NCBI GenBank assembly: GCA_964575255.1
Contig: CAZNPZ010000002.1
Span: 70,031 to 134,030 of the forward strand
Reading direction: 5' to 3'
Length of the DNA: 64,000 nucleotides
Source of the DNA: JAEZHK01 sp964575255
GTDB taxonomy: Bacteria; Bacillota; Clostridia; Christensenellales; Aristaeellaceae
In this document: positions 25,521 through 33,748 of the stretch, piece after piece
Layout of the letters: each line of letters opens with the position of its first letter
How positions within the stretch are numbered: the stretch's first letter is position 1
The notes under the pieces: model-generated
What the model was told of the DNA's origin: nothing
The model's database searches: none
What the model saw: the letters and a program-made list of their open reading frames with translations, nothing else
Made by a program: the position numbers and the translations under genes

Positions 25521-25559
25521 AAAAGACCGGCAGTCCTTGCGGATGCCGGTCTTTTCTAT
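25517..25559. terminator. Bidirectional terminator overlapping both stop codons (xdhC/selD)
   Basis: A perfect 16-bp stem (25517-25532 with 25544-25559) with A-rich left and T-rich right flanks inside the stem. It includes the TAG stop of xdhC and, on the minus strand, the TAG stop of selD. Confidence 0.9.
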
Positions 25560-26593
25560 GAATTGACTTCAATCCAGAAATTCCGCTTTTCTGTCGCCCG
25601 GCCGATTTTCTGCGCCGACGGAACTTTCCCCTGGAGTGTGCCAAGAAGCGCCTCGGCGTCCGCCGCGTCCACCGCGATCAGAAGCCCACCGGAAGTCTGA
25701 GGGTCGAACAGGATGTCCATGACCTCCAGCGGGACGCCCTTCGCCGATACGTGGGGTTCGGCGAAGCTGCGGTTCCGATACATGCCCTCCGGCAGGATGC
25801 CCATCCGCGCGAGGTCCAGCGCCTCCGGCAATAGGTCGACCGCGCCCGCGTCGATCGAAAGCGTCACATCGGAGCCCTGCGCCATCTCCAGAGCGTGGCC
25901 CATCAGCGAGAAGCCGGTCACGTCGGTGCAGGCGTGAATCCGAAAGCCGGTCAGAATGTCCCGCGCCGCGCGGTTGAGCGTCGTCATCAGCGTAACCGCG
26001 CGGGAAACCGCCGTTTCAGAGGCGAGGCCCGCCTTCTGCCCGGTCATCACGACGCCGACGCCGAGCGGCTTGGTCAGGATCAGAACGTCTCCCGGCCACG
26101 CGCCGCAGTTTTTCAGCATTTTGTCCGGGTGTACGAAGCCGGTCACCGCGAGGCCGTACACCGGCTCTGACAGGAAGATGCTGTGGCCGCCGGAGATGAT
26201 CGCGCCCGCTTCGTAGGCCGCTTCATAGCCACCCCGGAGGATCTCGCGCACCGCGTCGCCCGGCATCTCCTGCGGCACGCCCAGGATGTTCTGCGCCAGC
26301 TTCGGCTCCCCGCCCATCGCGTAGATGTCGGACAGCGCGTTGGTGGCTGCGATCCGCCCGAAGGTATACGGGTCGTCCACGATCGGCGGAAAGAAGTCCA
26401 CGGTGTTGACGATGGCGAGATCATTCGACACCTTGTAGACCGACGCGTCGTCGCTCCGGTCGTATCCGACCAAAAGGTTTTCATCAATTACCGTGTTGAG
26501 TCCGCCCAATAACTTCGCCAGTACGCCCCCGCCCACCTTCGCGCCGCAGCCGGCGCATTTGGCGAGCTTCGTCAGCTTGACATCATGTTCCAA
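25556..26593 (-). CDS. selD: Selenide, water dikinase (selenophosphate synthetase)
   Basis: A 345-residue SelD. The active-site motif KCAGCGAKVGGG carries cysteine (Cys16) and Lys19 where some SelD enzymes have selenocysteine. Further family blocks are VDFFPPIVDDPYTFGRIAATNALSDIYAMGG (split over residues 66-96) and HACTDVTGFSLMGHALEMA. It makes selenophosphate from selenide and ATP, the selenium donor for selenocysteine, selenouridine or the selenium-containing molybdenum site. The start is TTG at 26593 with GGGAGG upstream, overlapping the yqeB end by 11 bases. It is last in a six-gene operon. selA, selB and tRNA-Sec are not in this window. Confidence 0.97.
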   Translation of the reverse strand: MEHDVKLTKLAKCAGCGAKVGGGVLAKLLGGLNTVIDENLLVGYDRSDDASVYKVSNDLAIVNTVDFFPPIVDDPYTFGRIAATNALSDIYAMGGEPKLAQNILGVPQEMPGDAVREILRGGYEAAYEAGAIISGGHSIFLSEPVYGLAVTGFVHPDKMLKNCGAWPGDVLILTKPLGVGVVMTGQKAGLASETAVSRAVTLMTTLNRAARDILTGFRIHACTDVTGFSLMGHALEMAQGSDVTLSIDAGAVDLLPEALDLARMGILPEGMYRNRSFAEPHVSAKGVPLEVMDILFDPQTSGGLLIAVDAADAEALLGTLQGKVPSAQKIGRATEKRNFWIEVNS

Positions 26594-27380
26594 GCAAATA
26601 CCCTCCCAGCGTCAGGATCGCCTCCAGCACGCCGCCGCCGATCGCGCGAGCCTTGTCGGAGACGCTAAAACAGTGCCGTACCTCGCAGCGGGGGTCGATG
26701 TCGCCGCTCTTCATTCCGGCGAAGACCGGCGTTCCTTCCCGCAGCAGCCCGCGCACGACGCCGGAGATCCGCGCAATAACCGGTATGCCGGAAACCTCCG
26801 CCATCGTATCCCCCGCCGACACGACGTCGCCGATGTTTACCAGCGGATGAAACAGCCCGTCCGTAGGCGCGCGCAGCAGGCGCTCCACCGTGAAGCCGCC
26901 GATCTCACCCGGCACGCCGGTATTGGGGCGCGCGGAGCCGTTTAAAATCACCCTGCCCAGGTCGTGCCCGCGCATCGTCTCAACCACCGCGTGGCAGTCG
27001 ACGCCCGCGGTGAAACCCGGCCCCAGCGCCACGACGACCGGCGCGTCCTGAATGGTCGTTCCGGTATTGCGCTTGGCCAGGATCGCGTCCACCAGCGCGG
27101 CGGGTTTCAGCACGGGAAGGCAGCGCGCCTCCGGGTCGGGAAGTAGCGCGATGTCGCCACCCGCCATGATCCCGAGCGCGTCCGCCGCGTCCGTCGCTCG
27201 ACGGGCGCGGATGCCTTCGACGGTCTGAACGCCTTCCGGGATTGCCTCCGAGAAGCTGACGGTGCGCCGGACGGCGGTGGGGTGGATCAGGTCGGTCATG
27301 ACGACGGAAAACCCGGCCCGGTATAGCCGCACCGCGACGCCTGTGGCCAGGTCGCCCGCGCCCTTGATCAGGATGCGCAT
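26583..27380 (-). CDS. yqeB: YqeB (EF2563 family), selenium-dependent molybdenum hydroxylase accessory protein
   Basis: A 265-residue protein of the EF2563/YqeB family. It begins MRILIKGAGDLATGVAVRLY, a Rossmann-like nucleotide site, and contains VVALGPGFTAGVDCHAVVETMRGHDLGRVI near the middle (residues about 115-145). SDKARAIGGGVLEAILTLGG closes the protein. The family marks genomes with selenium-dependent molybdenum hydroxylases and is thought to help install the labile selenium. I chose the ATG at 27380 because GGAGGG is 8 bases upstream; the ATG at 27395 has no such site. It overlaps yqeC upstream by 13 bases and selD downstream by 11. Confidence 0.93.
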   Translation of the reverse strand: MRILIKGAGDLATGVAVRLYRAGFSVVMTDLIHPTAVRRTVSFSEAIPEGVQTVEGIRARRATDAADALGIMAGGDIALLPDPEARCLPVLKPAALVDAILAKRNTGTTIQDAPVVVALGPGFTAGVDCHAVVETMRGHDLGRVILNGSARPNTGVPGEIGGFTVERLLRAPTDGLFHPLVNIGDVVSAGDTMAEVSGIPVIARISGVVRGLLREGTPVFAGMKSGDIDPRCEVRHCFSVSDKARAIGGGVLEAILTLGGYLLGT

Positions 27381-28075
27381 GCGCCATCCCTCCATGGTTC
27401 GAGAAAGATCGGTTCGGAAACCAGCGACGCGATGACCGCGACGCCGGGAATACGCCGCGCGCAGAGCCGCGCAAGCCGCAGCCGTTCAGGATCATCCGCC
27501 TTGTTCAAGAGCGCGCGCCATTCGCAGCGGGTGTTTTTCAACTGCCCGTTCGGATGCGTCAGGACGAGTGCCGCATCCTCCGGGGTCACAATCGCGTCCA
27601 TTGGCTTTCCGATCAGCGCGGCGTACAGTTCTGGCCTGTGAACAGCAGAAACAGACCGTCCTATGCCGTCCATGCCCGCGACGGCAACCACCAGATTCGC
27701 GCGTTCCGGGATCACCGGCTCATGGGCGGCGGGCGCTTTCAGCGGCAGCCCGCGCGCGCCGTCCGCTTCGATCAGCGCGTAATCGCACAGCGAGAACAGC
27801 TTATCAAGACCTGTCGGCGGGCCGAGCTTTGCGCCCTGAACGCTTCCGACAGCGACGACCGGGTGCGCGTCAAACGCGTGCCGGAGCGCCGCTTCGCCCG
27901 GATCGATCAGGAGCGGCAGTTCGGGCGGGTAGATGCGGGTCGTCGTCGCCACCAGCACACGCCCGTTTCCGGAAAGTTCCTTCGCAAGCCGCAGGATGGC
28001 GGTCGTCTTGCCGCCGCCGCCGACAAACGCTGTAACGCCGGGCGTTATACCCAGCGCCTCCGAAAGCGTCAGCAT
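27368..28075 (-). CDS. yqeC: YqeC, putative selenium-dependent hydroxylase accessory protein
   Basis: A 235-residue P-loop protein. The Walker A variant VGGGGKTTAI lies near residue 18, ATTTRIYPP near residue 43 and LIEADGARGLPLKAPAAHEPVIP near residue 98, a run typical of YqeC. The protein probably binds a nucleotide and works with YqeB in selenium-dependent molybdenum hydroxylase maturation; the chemistry is not established. It overlaps the DUF3343 gene by 7 bases and yqeB by 13 bases, so the operon is read with coupled translation. CysTwo or metal motifs are not evident. Confidence 0.9.
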   Translation of the reverse strand: MLTLSEALGITPGVTAFVGGGGKTTAILRLAKELSGNGRVLVATTTRIYPPELPLLIDPGEAALRHAFDAHPVVAVGSVQGAKLGPPTGLDKLFSLCDYALIEADGARGLPLKAPAAHEPVIPERANLVVAVAGMDGIGRSVSAVHRPELYAALIGKPMDAIVTPEDAALVLTHPNGQLKNTRCEWRALLNKADDPERLRLARLCARRIPGVAVIASLVSEPIFLEPWRDGACAS

Positions 28076-28305
28076 ACCGCCGCCTCGTAGCTTCCATCTG
28101 AACGCTCAATGACGATCTGCTCCAGATCGCGGTGCATCAACTCGGCACGCGGCGTTTCCGAGGAATAGAACACGCAGGTGCCGCAGCTGGAAGACAACGC
28201 ACGCGGCACCGGCGCGAGCTTTGAGGCCACCCCTTCGCCGGTCAGCCTGCGGTAAGAAGAAAGCGCCGCGAAGTGGGTGTGGAATGTGGCCACATACCGC
28301 GTCAT
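28069..28305 (-). CDS. DUF3343 small protein (putative selenium/sulfur carrier-like)
   Basis: A 78-residue protein too short to stand out by length but clearly of the DUF3343 type. It starts MTRYVATFHTHFAALSSYRRL and holds the cysteine pair SSSCGTCVFYSS, where the thiols could carry sulfur or selenium. DUF3343 genes often lie beside yedF and yedE in selenium clusters, as here. The ATG at 28305 overlaps the yedF stop (ATGA), which explains the poor ribosome site. A longer frame back to 28404 would run through yedF in a shifted frame and is rejected. Confidence 0.82.
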   Translation of the reverse strand: MTRYVATFHTHFAALSSYRRLTGEGVASKLAPVPRALSSSCGTCVFYSSETPRAELMHRDLEQIVIERSDGSYEAAVC

Positions 28306-28517
28306 TTTTTGGTAAGCGTCAGGCGGTAATCCGGCCCATCCTGCGTTTTCTCGACGGCATATCCAGCGTTTTTCGCAAACCTCGTGACGTTTTCCACCGC
28401 GCAAATGTTGTCCACCAATACGCTGACGCCGCCCTGATTCTCTTCCACCGCTTTTTTTGTCATGACCACCGGTTCGGGACAGGCCCGTCCGCGCGCGTCG
28501 ACTTCTTGAATGCTCAT
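28302..28517 (-). CDS. yedF: TusA/SirA-like selenium metabolism protein (YedF N-domain type)
   Basis: A 71-residue TusA-fold protein starting MSIQEVDARGRACPEPVV. The CP motif (RACPEPV) holds the cysteine expected to carry a persulfide or selenium atom. Full-length YedF in many Clostridia is about 200 residues with a second DsrE-like domain; here only the TusA domain is present, as a stand-alone protein. AAGGGAGGGAG precedes the ATG at 28517. It overlaps yedE upstream and DUF3343 downstream, both as ATGA, giving tightly coupled translation. Confidence 0.87.
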   Translation of the reverse strand: MSIQEVDARGRACPEPVVMTKKAVEENQGGVSVLVDNICAVENVTRFAKNAGYAVEKTQDGPDYRLTLTKK

Positions 28518-29569
28518 TGTACTCCCTCCCTTTGAAGATTGAACCATGTTACGACCGCCAGCAGGACAAAGCCCAGCGCCACCGCGATCTGGCCGTTCGC
28601 GGTCGGCCCCTTGGCGGATGACGCGAGGCTGAAGTTGTGCGCGATCGCCGCGCCGGTGATGAGGCCTGCCACCGTGACGGCGCTGTCGGAATTCCCTTCT
28701 CCAGCGAGGATCAGCTGCCGTAGCGGACAGCCGCCCAGAAGCACGCTGCCCCAGCCGGCCAGCGCCATGCCGAGGAAATTCCACAGGCCGTCGGTATGCG
28801 CGATCGGTTGATCCGCGAACCCCATATGAAATTTCCCCAGGATCAGGTTGCCCAGAAACACCGTCGCGACAATCGCAAGCCCGCCCCAAAGAAGATGGAA
28901 ATCCCGAAACAGCAACGCGTCCCGGATGCCGCCCATCGTGCACAGGCGGCTCTTCTGCGCCATTGCGCCGACAACGAGGCCCGCAATCAGCGAAACGGCG
29001 ACCGGCGCGCGCATCGATCCGGGGCCTTCGCTGGACCACTTGAAGAGCACCGGGAAAAGAATCGCCGCGATCATCAGAAGCGCCATCGAGAGCGGGAACG
29101 CCCAGCCTTCCACCGAGCCCTGCGGATAAGCGCGGCGGAGCGAAAAACCCTTATTCAGCGAAAGCGCGCCTACCGCGATGCCCGCGGCAAAGCCAAAGAG
29201 GCCGACGACTGCGTTCAGGTCGCCGCCGCCGATCCGGAGAAGCATCCGGAGCGGGCAGCCCAGGAACATCAGCGCGCCGACCATCACGATCATGCCCAGA
29301 AAGAACCTTGTGAACGGGGAGGACCCACCGCGGGGTTTGAACTCCTTCCCAGCAAGCGCCATCGTAAGCGCGCCCAACACGATGCCGACGATCTCCGGCC
29401 TGATCCCCTGCACGGGTGCCGCCGAGTGGAAGCCCAGCGCGCCAGCGGTGTCCCGTAAGAAACAAGCTATGCAGATGCCCATGTTGCCCGGATTGCCCGT
29501 CGCCGAAAGAATCAGCGCCGCGAGGCCGATCACAATGCCCGTCAGGATCACCGGCAGGTTTTTCTTCAT
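28514..29569 (-). CDS. yedE: YedE-family putative selenium transporter
   Basis: A 351-residue membrane protein with about ten hydrophobic segments, of the YeeE/YedE family. Paired motifs MFLGCPLRMLLRIGGGDLNA and LLGGCPLRQLILAGEGNSDS place cysteines in the membrane pore, and NMGICIACFLRDTAG lies near the N-terminus. Members of this subgroup linked to selD and yedF are predicted to import selenium compounds. I chose the ATG at 29569 because GGGAG lies about 10 bases upstream; the frame reading on to 29905 crosses the divergent promoter and gene. It is the first gene of the six-gene selenium operon. Confidence 0.92.
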   Translation of the reverse strand: MKKNLPVILTGIVIGLAALILSATGNPGNMGICIACFLRDTAGALGFHSAAPVQGIRPEIVGIVLGALTMALAGKEFKPRGGSSPFTRFFLGMIVMVGALMFLGCPLRMLLRIGGGDLNAVVGLFGFAAGIAVGALSLNKGFSLRRAYPQGSVEGWAFPLSMALLMIAAILFPVLFKWSSEGPGSMRAPVAVSLIAGLVVGAMAQKSRLCTMGGIRDALLFRDFHLLWGGLAIVATVFLGNLILGKFHMGFADQPIAHTDGLWNFLGMALAGWGSVLLGGCPLRQLILAGEGNSDSAVTVAGLITGAAIAHNFSLASSAKGPTANGQIAVALGFVLLAVVTWFNLQREGVQ

Positions 29570-29585
29570 TTCATCCGCTCCCGTA

Positions 29586-29594
29586 TGGTATAAT
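29586..29594 (+). promoter_or_regulatory. Extended -10 promoter for the csd-like gene
   Basis: TGG followed by TATAAT (29589-29594), 38 bases before the GTG at 29633. It lies in the 63-base gap shared with the divergent yedE operon. Confidence 0.65.
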
Positions 29595-29632
29595 GGTATT
29601 GACTTCGTTATTCTATCATGAGGAGAACGATC

Positions 29633-30772
29633 GTGCAAGTGATCTATTTGGACAACGCGGCGACGGCTTACCCCAAGGCACCGAACGTCGCCCGCGAAAT
29701 GGCGCGGTGCATTGAGGATATGGGCGGCAGCATGGGACGCGGCAGTTACGCGGCTGCGACCCGGAACGCTCTGACAGCGCTCTCCGTCCGGGAGGCACTT
29801 TGCGTCCTGACCGGTATGGAGGACGTCGAGTGCTGCGCGCTGACGCCCGGTGCGACCTGCTCGATCAACATGGCGGTTCTGGGTTTTCTTCGTCCGGGAG
29901 ACCACGTACTGATCTCATCACTGGAACACAACGCGGTTGTGAGGCCTTTGAGTCTGATTGAGGAAATCGAAGTTGAATCCGTGCCCTGTGATCCTTCGGG
30001 CGTCTCCGACCCGGAGGATTTTGCCCTGCGCGTCCGCCCGAATACCCGACTTGTGATCCTGAACCACGCGTCCAATGTCGCGGGAACCATTCAGCCCGCT
30101 CGTGAGATTGGTGGAATTTGCGCCGCGCGCGGCGTGAAATTCCTTCTGGATGCGGCGCAGACGGCGGGCCACCTGGATCTAGCCGACATCCCCGCCGACG
30201 CAGTCGCGCTGCCGGGGCACAAGGGGCTTCTGGGGCCGGAGGGGATCGGCGCGCTGGTCATGAAACGAGAATTCGCAGAGTCGCTTCGCCCGATCGTCGC
30301 CGGAGGTACCGGCAGCCGGTCGGATAGCCCGATGCAACCGGATTTTCTGCCTGACAAGCTGGAACCGGGCACATTGAACCTCCCCGGCATCTACGGTCTC
30401 AACGCGGCGCTGGATTTCATCCTGGAGAGACGGCAGAAGGTCTTCTCCCACGACCAGGCGCTGTGTGCGCGGTTTCTGGACGGCTTGTCCCAGATTCGCG
30501 GCATCCGTGTGCCGGGCGCATTTGAAGCGGCAACCCGCGTCGCCGTCGTCTCCGTGGCGTTTGAACGTATCGACAACGCGGCGGCGGCGCTCCGGCTGGA
30601 ATCGGAGTATGGCATCATGACCCGATGCGGGCTGCACTGCGCGCCCGCCGCCCACCGGACGTACGGCACGTATCCGGCGGGCGCGGTTCGCTTTTCGATC
30701 GGCTGGGCGAATACCCAAGAGGACATCGACGCCGCGCTGGGCGCGGTTGAAGAAATCGCCGGATCATGCTAA
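29633..30772 (+). CDS. Class V aminotransferase, cysteine desulfurase/selenocysteine lyase-like
   Basis: A 379-residue PLP enzyme of the SufS/CsdA group. It begins VIYLDNAATAYPKAP. The PLP lysine is in LPGHKGLLGPEG (about Lys197), and the substrate-binding cysteine loop RCGLHCAPAAHRT lies near residue 336. It should release sulfur from cysteine, or selenium from selenocysteine, as an enzyme-bound persulfide or selenide. It is divergent from the yedE-selD operon, so supply of selenium or sulfur to that pathway is likely but inferred. I chose the GTG at 29633 because AGGAG is 7 bases upstream; the ATG at 29618 precedes that site. Confidence 0.88.
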   Translation: MQVIYLDNAATAYPKAPNVAREMARCIEDMGGSMGRGSYAAATRNALTALSVREALCVLTGMEDVECCALTPGATCSINMAVLGFLRPGDHVLISSLEHNAVVRPLSLIEEIEVESVPCDPSGVSDPEDFALRVRPNTRLVILNHASNVAGTIQPAREIGGICAARGVKFLLDAAQTAGHLDLADIPADAVALPGHKGLLGPEGIGALVMKREFAESLRPIVAGGTGSRSDSPMQPDFLPDKLEPGTLNLPGIYGLNAALDFILERRQKVFSHDQALCARFLDGLSQIRGIRVPGAFEAATRVAVVSVAFERIDNAAAALRLESEYGIMTRCGLHCAPAAHRTYGTYPAGAVRFSIGWANTQEDIDAALGAVEEIAGSC

Positions 30773-30775
30773 AAT
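30747..30775 (+). promoter_or_regulatory. Promoter of the maltose phosphorylase operon, with flanking inverted repeat
   Basis: TTGAAG (30747-30752), a 17-base spacer and TAAAAT (30770-30775) with extended TGC, overlapping the end of the csd-like gene. GGATCAT (30761-30767) and ATGATCC (30784-30790) form an inverted repeat astride the -10, a possible operator. Confidence 0.7.
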
Positions 30776-30806
30776 AAGGTAAAATGATCCAGCAGGAGGG
30801 AACGCC

Positions 30807-33077
30807 ATGCCGCTTTTCGAAATCGATCCCTGGAAACTGATCGAGCGCGGATTCCACCCGGAATCGATGCGCCTCTCGGAATCACTGACCTCACTTGGAA
30901 ACGGCGCGATGGGCATGCGCGGGAACTTCGAGGAAAAGTATTCCGGCGACAGCCATCGGGGTACCTACCTCGGCGGCGTTTGGTTCCCGGACAAGACGCG
31001 CGTCGGCTGGTGGAAGAACGGCTACCCCAAATACTTCGGGAAGGTCATCAACGCGGTCAACATGATCGGCATCGACGTGACGGTGGACGGCGTGGAAATC
31101 GACCTCGCGAAGCTGCCGGTCGTCGAGTTTGAACGCGAGCTGGATATGGAGAGCGCCACGCTCAGGCGCAGGGCGGTCGTGAAGCACCCGAAGGGCGAGG
31201 TGCGCATTGAATCAGAGCGGTTCTTGTCGGTCGTCGATCGGCGCATCCTTGCGCTCCGCTACCGCGTGACGCCGTCATTCTCGGCGGAAGTCGTGATGAA
31301 CGCGTACCTTGACGGCAACGTCCGAAACGAGGACGCGAACTATGAAGAAATTTTCTGGGACATGATCGATCAGGGGCAGGCGGAGGATTCCGGTTATGTG
31401 ATTGTCAAGACCCGCGAAAACCCGTTTGACGTGCCGCGCTTTGCCGCGTGTGCCGCTTCGCACACGCAGTACGGAGGCGCGCTCGTCACCAAATGGACGC
31501 TGAAGCCGGGTTACGCTGGCGTTCGTCTATCTAAGCGCGTGCAGGCGGGCAAGAGCGCGGAGCTTGAAAAGATGGTCGCGGTGGTCACCTCCCGCGACTA
31601 TGAGGAAAAGGAACTGAAAGCCCGCGCACTCTCCGCGCTGACCGCCGCCCGCGCGAAGGGCTACCCAAGCCTGTACAAAGAACACGCCGCCGCGTGGCAC
31701 GAGCGCTGGAGGGGCGCGGACGTCACGATCACCGGCGACGACGCGGCCCAGCAGGGCATCCGGTTCAACATCTTCCAGCTTTTCTGCACGTACGACGGCA
31801 GCGACGCGCGGCTCAACATCGGACCCAAGGGCTTCACCGGCGAGAAGTACGGCGGCGCGACCTACTGGGATACCGAAGCCTACTGCCTGCCGATGTACCT
31901 GTCCATCGCGCCGGAGGAAGTGGCGAAGAACCTGCTCATCTACCGCTACAACCAGCTGGAAGGCGCGTACCACAACGCGCGGGAGCAGGGTTTAGCCGGC
32001 GCGCTGTACCCGATGGTCACGTTCAACGGCATCGAGTGCCACAACGAGTGGGAGATCACGTTTGAGGAGATCCACCGGAATGCCGCCATCGCGCACGCGA
32101 TCTTCCAGTACGAGACCTACACCGGCGACCGAGACTATGTGCGCGACTACGGCTTTGACGTGATCCTGGCCATCGCGCGCTTCTGGGCGTCCCGCGTACA
32201 CTATTCCAAGCATGCCGGGAAGTATATGATCCACGGCGTCACCGGCCCCAACGAGTATGAAAACAACGTCAACAACAACTGGTACACCAACCGCATGGCC
32301 GCATGGTGCCTCACCTACGCCTGCGAAACCGCGAAACTCGCCAAATCCCGCTGGAAGGAATTGAACCTCACACAGGCGGAGTTGAAGAAATTCGAGACCA
32401 TCGCGGCGGGGATGTATCTGCCGGAGGACAAGGAACGCAACGTGTTCGTCGCGCACGACACGTTCCTTGACAAGGATCTGATGCCCGCCTCCCAGATTAA
32501 CCCGAAGGACAGGCCGATCAACCAGCACTGGTCATGGGATCGCATCCTGCGCTCCTGCTTCATCAAACAGGCGGACACACTGCAGGGGCTGTATGCACTG
32601 GGACACCTGTATGATCTTGAAACAAAGAAGCGCAACTTCGACTTCTACGAGCCGATGACGGTGCACGAGTCCAGCCTGTCGCCCTGCGTGCACGCGATCC
32701 TGGCCGCCGAACTCGGCTACATCGACAAGGCGGTGGAGATGTACCACCGCACCGCCCGGCTCGACCTCGACAACCTCAACAACGACACGCAGGACGGCTG
32801 CCACATCACGTCGATGGCGGGCAGTTACCTCGCGATTGCCCGCGGCTTCGCGGGGATACGCACGGTGGAAGGCCTTTCTTTTAAGCCATTGCTGCCGCCG
32901 GAGTGGACAGGCTACGGTTTCAAACTGCACTACCGGGGGCGATTGATCGAGATCGGCGTCACAAAGGATGGCGTCCGGCTGAAGCGGCTCCTGGGCGAGC
33001 CGGTGGAACTCACGCTGTACGGCGAAAAAATCCTGCTGGACGGCGAGGCCGTCCGCGGACTGGAGAAAACGCCATGA
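30807..33077 (+). CDS. mapA: Maltose phosphorylase (glycoside hydrolase family 65)
   Basis: A 756-residue GH65 enzyme of full family length. The general acid is Glu483 in TGPNEYENNVNNNWYTN. The loop ECHNEWEITFEEIHRN near residue 415 is the form found in maltose phosphorylases rather than kojibiose or trehalose phosphorylases. It splits maltose with inorganic phosphate into glucose and beta-glucose-1-phosphate. The adjacent beta-phosphoglucomutase gene overlaps its stop (ATGA) and converts the product to glucose-6-phosphate, which supports the call. CAGGAGGG precedes the ATG. No sugar transporter or regulator is adjacent. Confidence 0.9.
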   Translation: MPLFEIDPWKLIERGFHPESMRLSESLTSLGNGAMGMRGNFEEKYSGDSHRGTYLGGVWFPDKTRVGWWKNGYPKYFGKVINAVNMIGIDVTVDGVEIDLAKLPVVEFERELDMESATLRRRAVVKHPKGEVRIESERFLSVVDRRILALRYRVTPSFSAEVVMNAYLDGNVRNEDANYEEIFWDMIDQGQAEDSGYVIVKTRENPFDVPRFAACAASHTQYGGALVTKWTLKPGYAGVRLSKRVQAGKSAELEKMVAVVTSRDYEEKELKARALSALTAARAKGYPSLYKEHAAAWHERWRGADVTITGDDAAQQGIRFNIFQLFCTYDGSDARLNIGPKGFTGEKYGGATYWDTEAYCLPMYLSIAPEEVAKNLLIYRYNQLEGAYHNAREQGLAGALYPMVTFNGIECHNEWEITFEEIHRNAAIAHAIFQYETYTGDRDYVRDYGFDVILAIARFWASRVHYSKHAGKYMIHGVTGPNEYENNVNNNWYTNRMAAWCLTYACETAKLAKSRWKELNLTQAELKKFETIAAGMYLPEDKERNVFVAHDTFLDKDLMPASQINPKDRPINQHWSWDRILRSCFIKQADTLQGLYALGHLYDLETKKRNFDFYEPMTVHESSLSPCVHAILAAELGYIDKAVEMYHRTARLDLDNLNNDTQDGCHITSMAGSYLAIARGFAGIRTVEGLSFKPLLPPEWTGYGFKLHYRGRLIEIGVTKDGVRLKRLLGEPVELTLYGEKILLDGEAVRGLEKTP

Positions 33078-33730
33078 TGAAGGGCTTCATCTTCGACCTG
33101 GACGGCGTGCTCGTCGACACCGCGAAATTCCACTACCTCGCGTGGAAGCGGCTGGCGCGGGAGGAATTCGGCTTTGACCTTACGCCGGAATTAAACGAGC
33201 AGTTCAAGGGCGTCAACCGGATCGCATGCATGAACCTCCTGTGCGAATGGACGGGTGTTCATCTTCCGCCGGAGAGATTTCTGGATCTGACCGACCGGAA
33301 GAACGGCTGGTACGTGGAGTACGTCGAGCGGATGACGCCGGAGGACGCGCTGCCCGGCGCGGTGGCATTCGTGAAAGAGTGCCGCGCGGCGGGTTTGAAG
33401 CTCGCGATCGGCTCCGCAAGCAAGAACTGCGCGCTGGTGCTTGCCAGGACGGGCCTACGGCCGCTGTTTGAACAGGTATCGGACGGCACGGTCGTCACCC
33501 GCGCCAAGCCCGACCCGGAGGTGTTCCTGACCGCCGCAAACATGCTGGGTTTAACGCCGGATGTGTGCGCGGTATTCGAGGACGCGCAGGCGGGTATCGA
33601 CGCGGCGCGGACGGGCGGCATGAAGGCGGTGGGTATTGCGCCCCCCGGCGCACTGAATGGCTGCGACGCGTGCTATCCGGGTCTTCACGCTGTCGATCTG
33701 AAAGAGCTGCTTGCCGCGCTGAACGGATAG
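33074..33730 (+). CDS. pgmB: Beta-phosphoglucomutase
   Basis: A 218-residue HAD-superfamily mutase. The nucleophile motif FDLDGVLVDT has Asp8 and Asp10 in the D-x-D order that defines beta-phosphoglucomutases. The cap region includes FKGVNRIACMNLL, the middle motif is AIGSASKN, and the metal site is VFEDAQAGIDAARTGGM. It converts beta-glucose-1-phosphate, the product of the preceding maltose phosphorylase, to glucose-6-phosphate. The ATG at 33074 overlaps the mapA stop (ATGATGA); a second ATG at 33077 is equally possible. Start frames before 33074 belong to mapA. Confidence 0.95.
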   Translation: MMKGFIFDLDGVLVDTAKFHYLAWKRLAREEFGFDLTPELNEQFKGVNRIACMNLLCEWTGVHLPPERFLDLTDRKNGWYVEYVERMTPEDALPGAVAFVKECRAAGLKLAIGSASKNCALVLARTGLRPLFEQVSDGTVVTRAKPDPEVFLTAANMLGLTPDVCAVFEDAQAGIDAARTGGMKAVGIAPPGALNGCDACYPGLHAVDLKELLAALNG

Positions 33731-33748
33731 CATGATGGAGGTTGCTTC

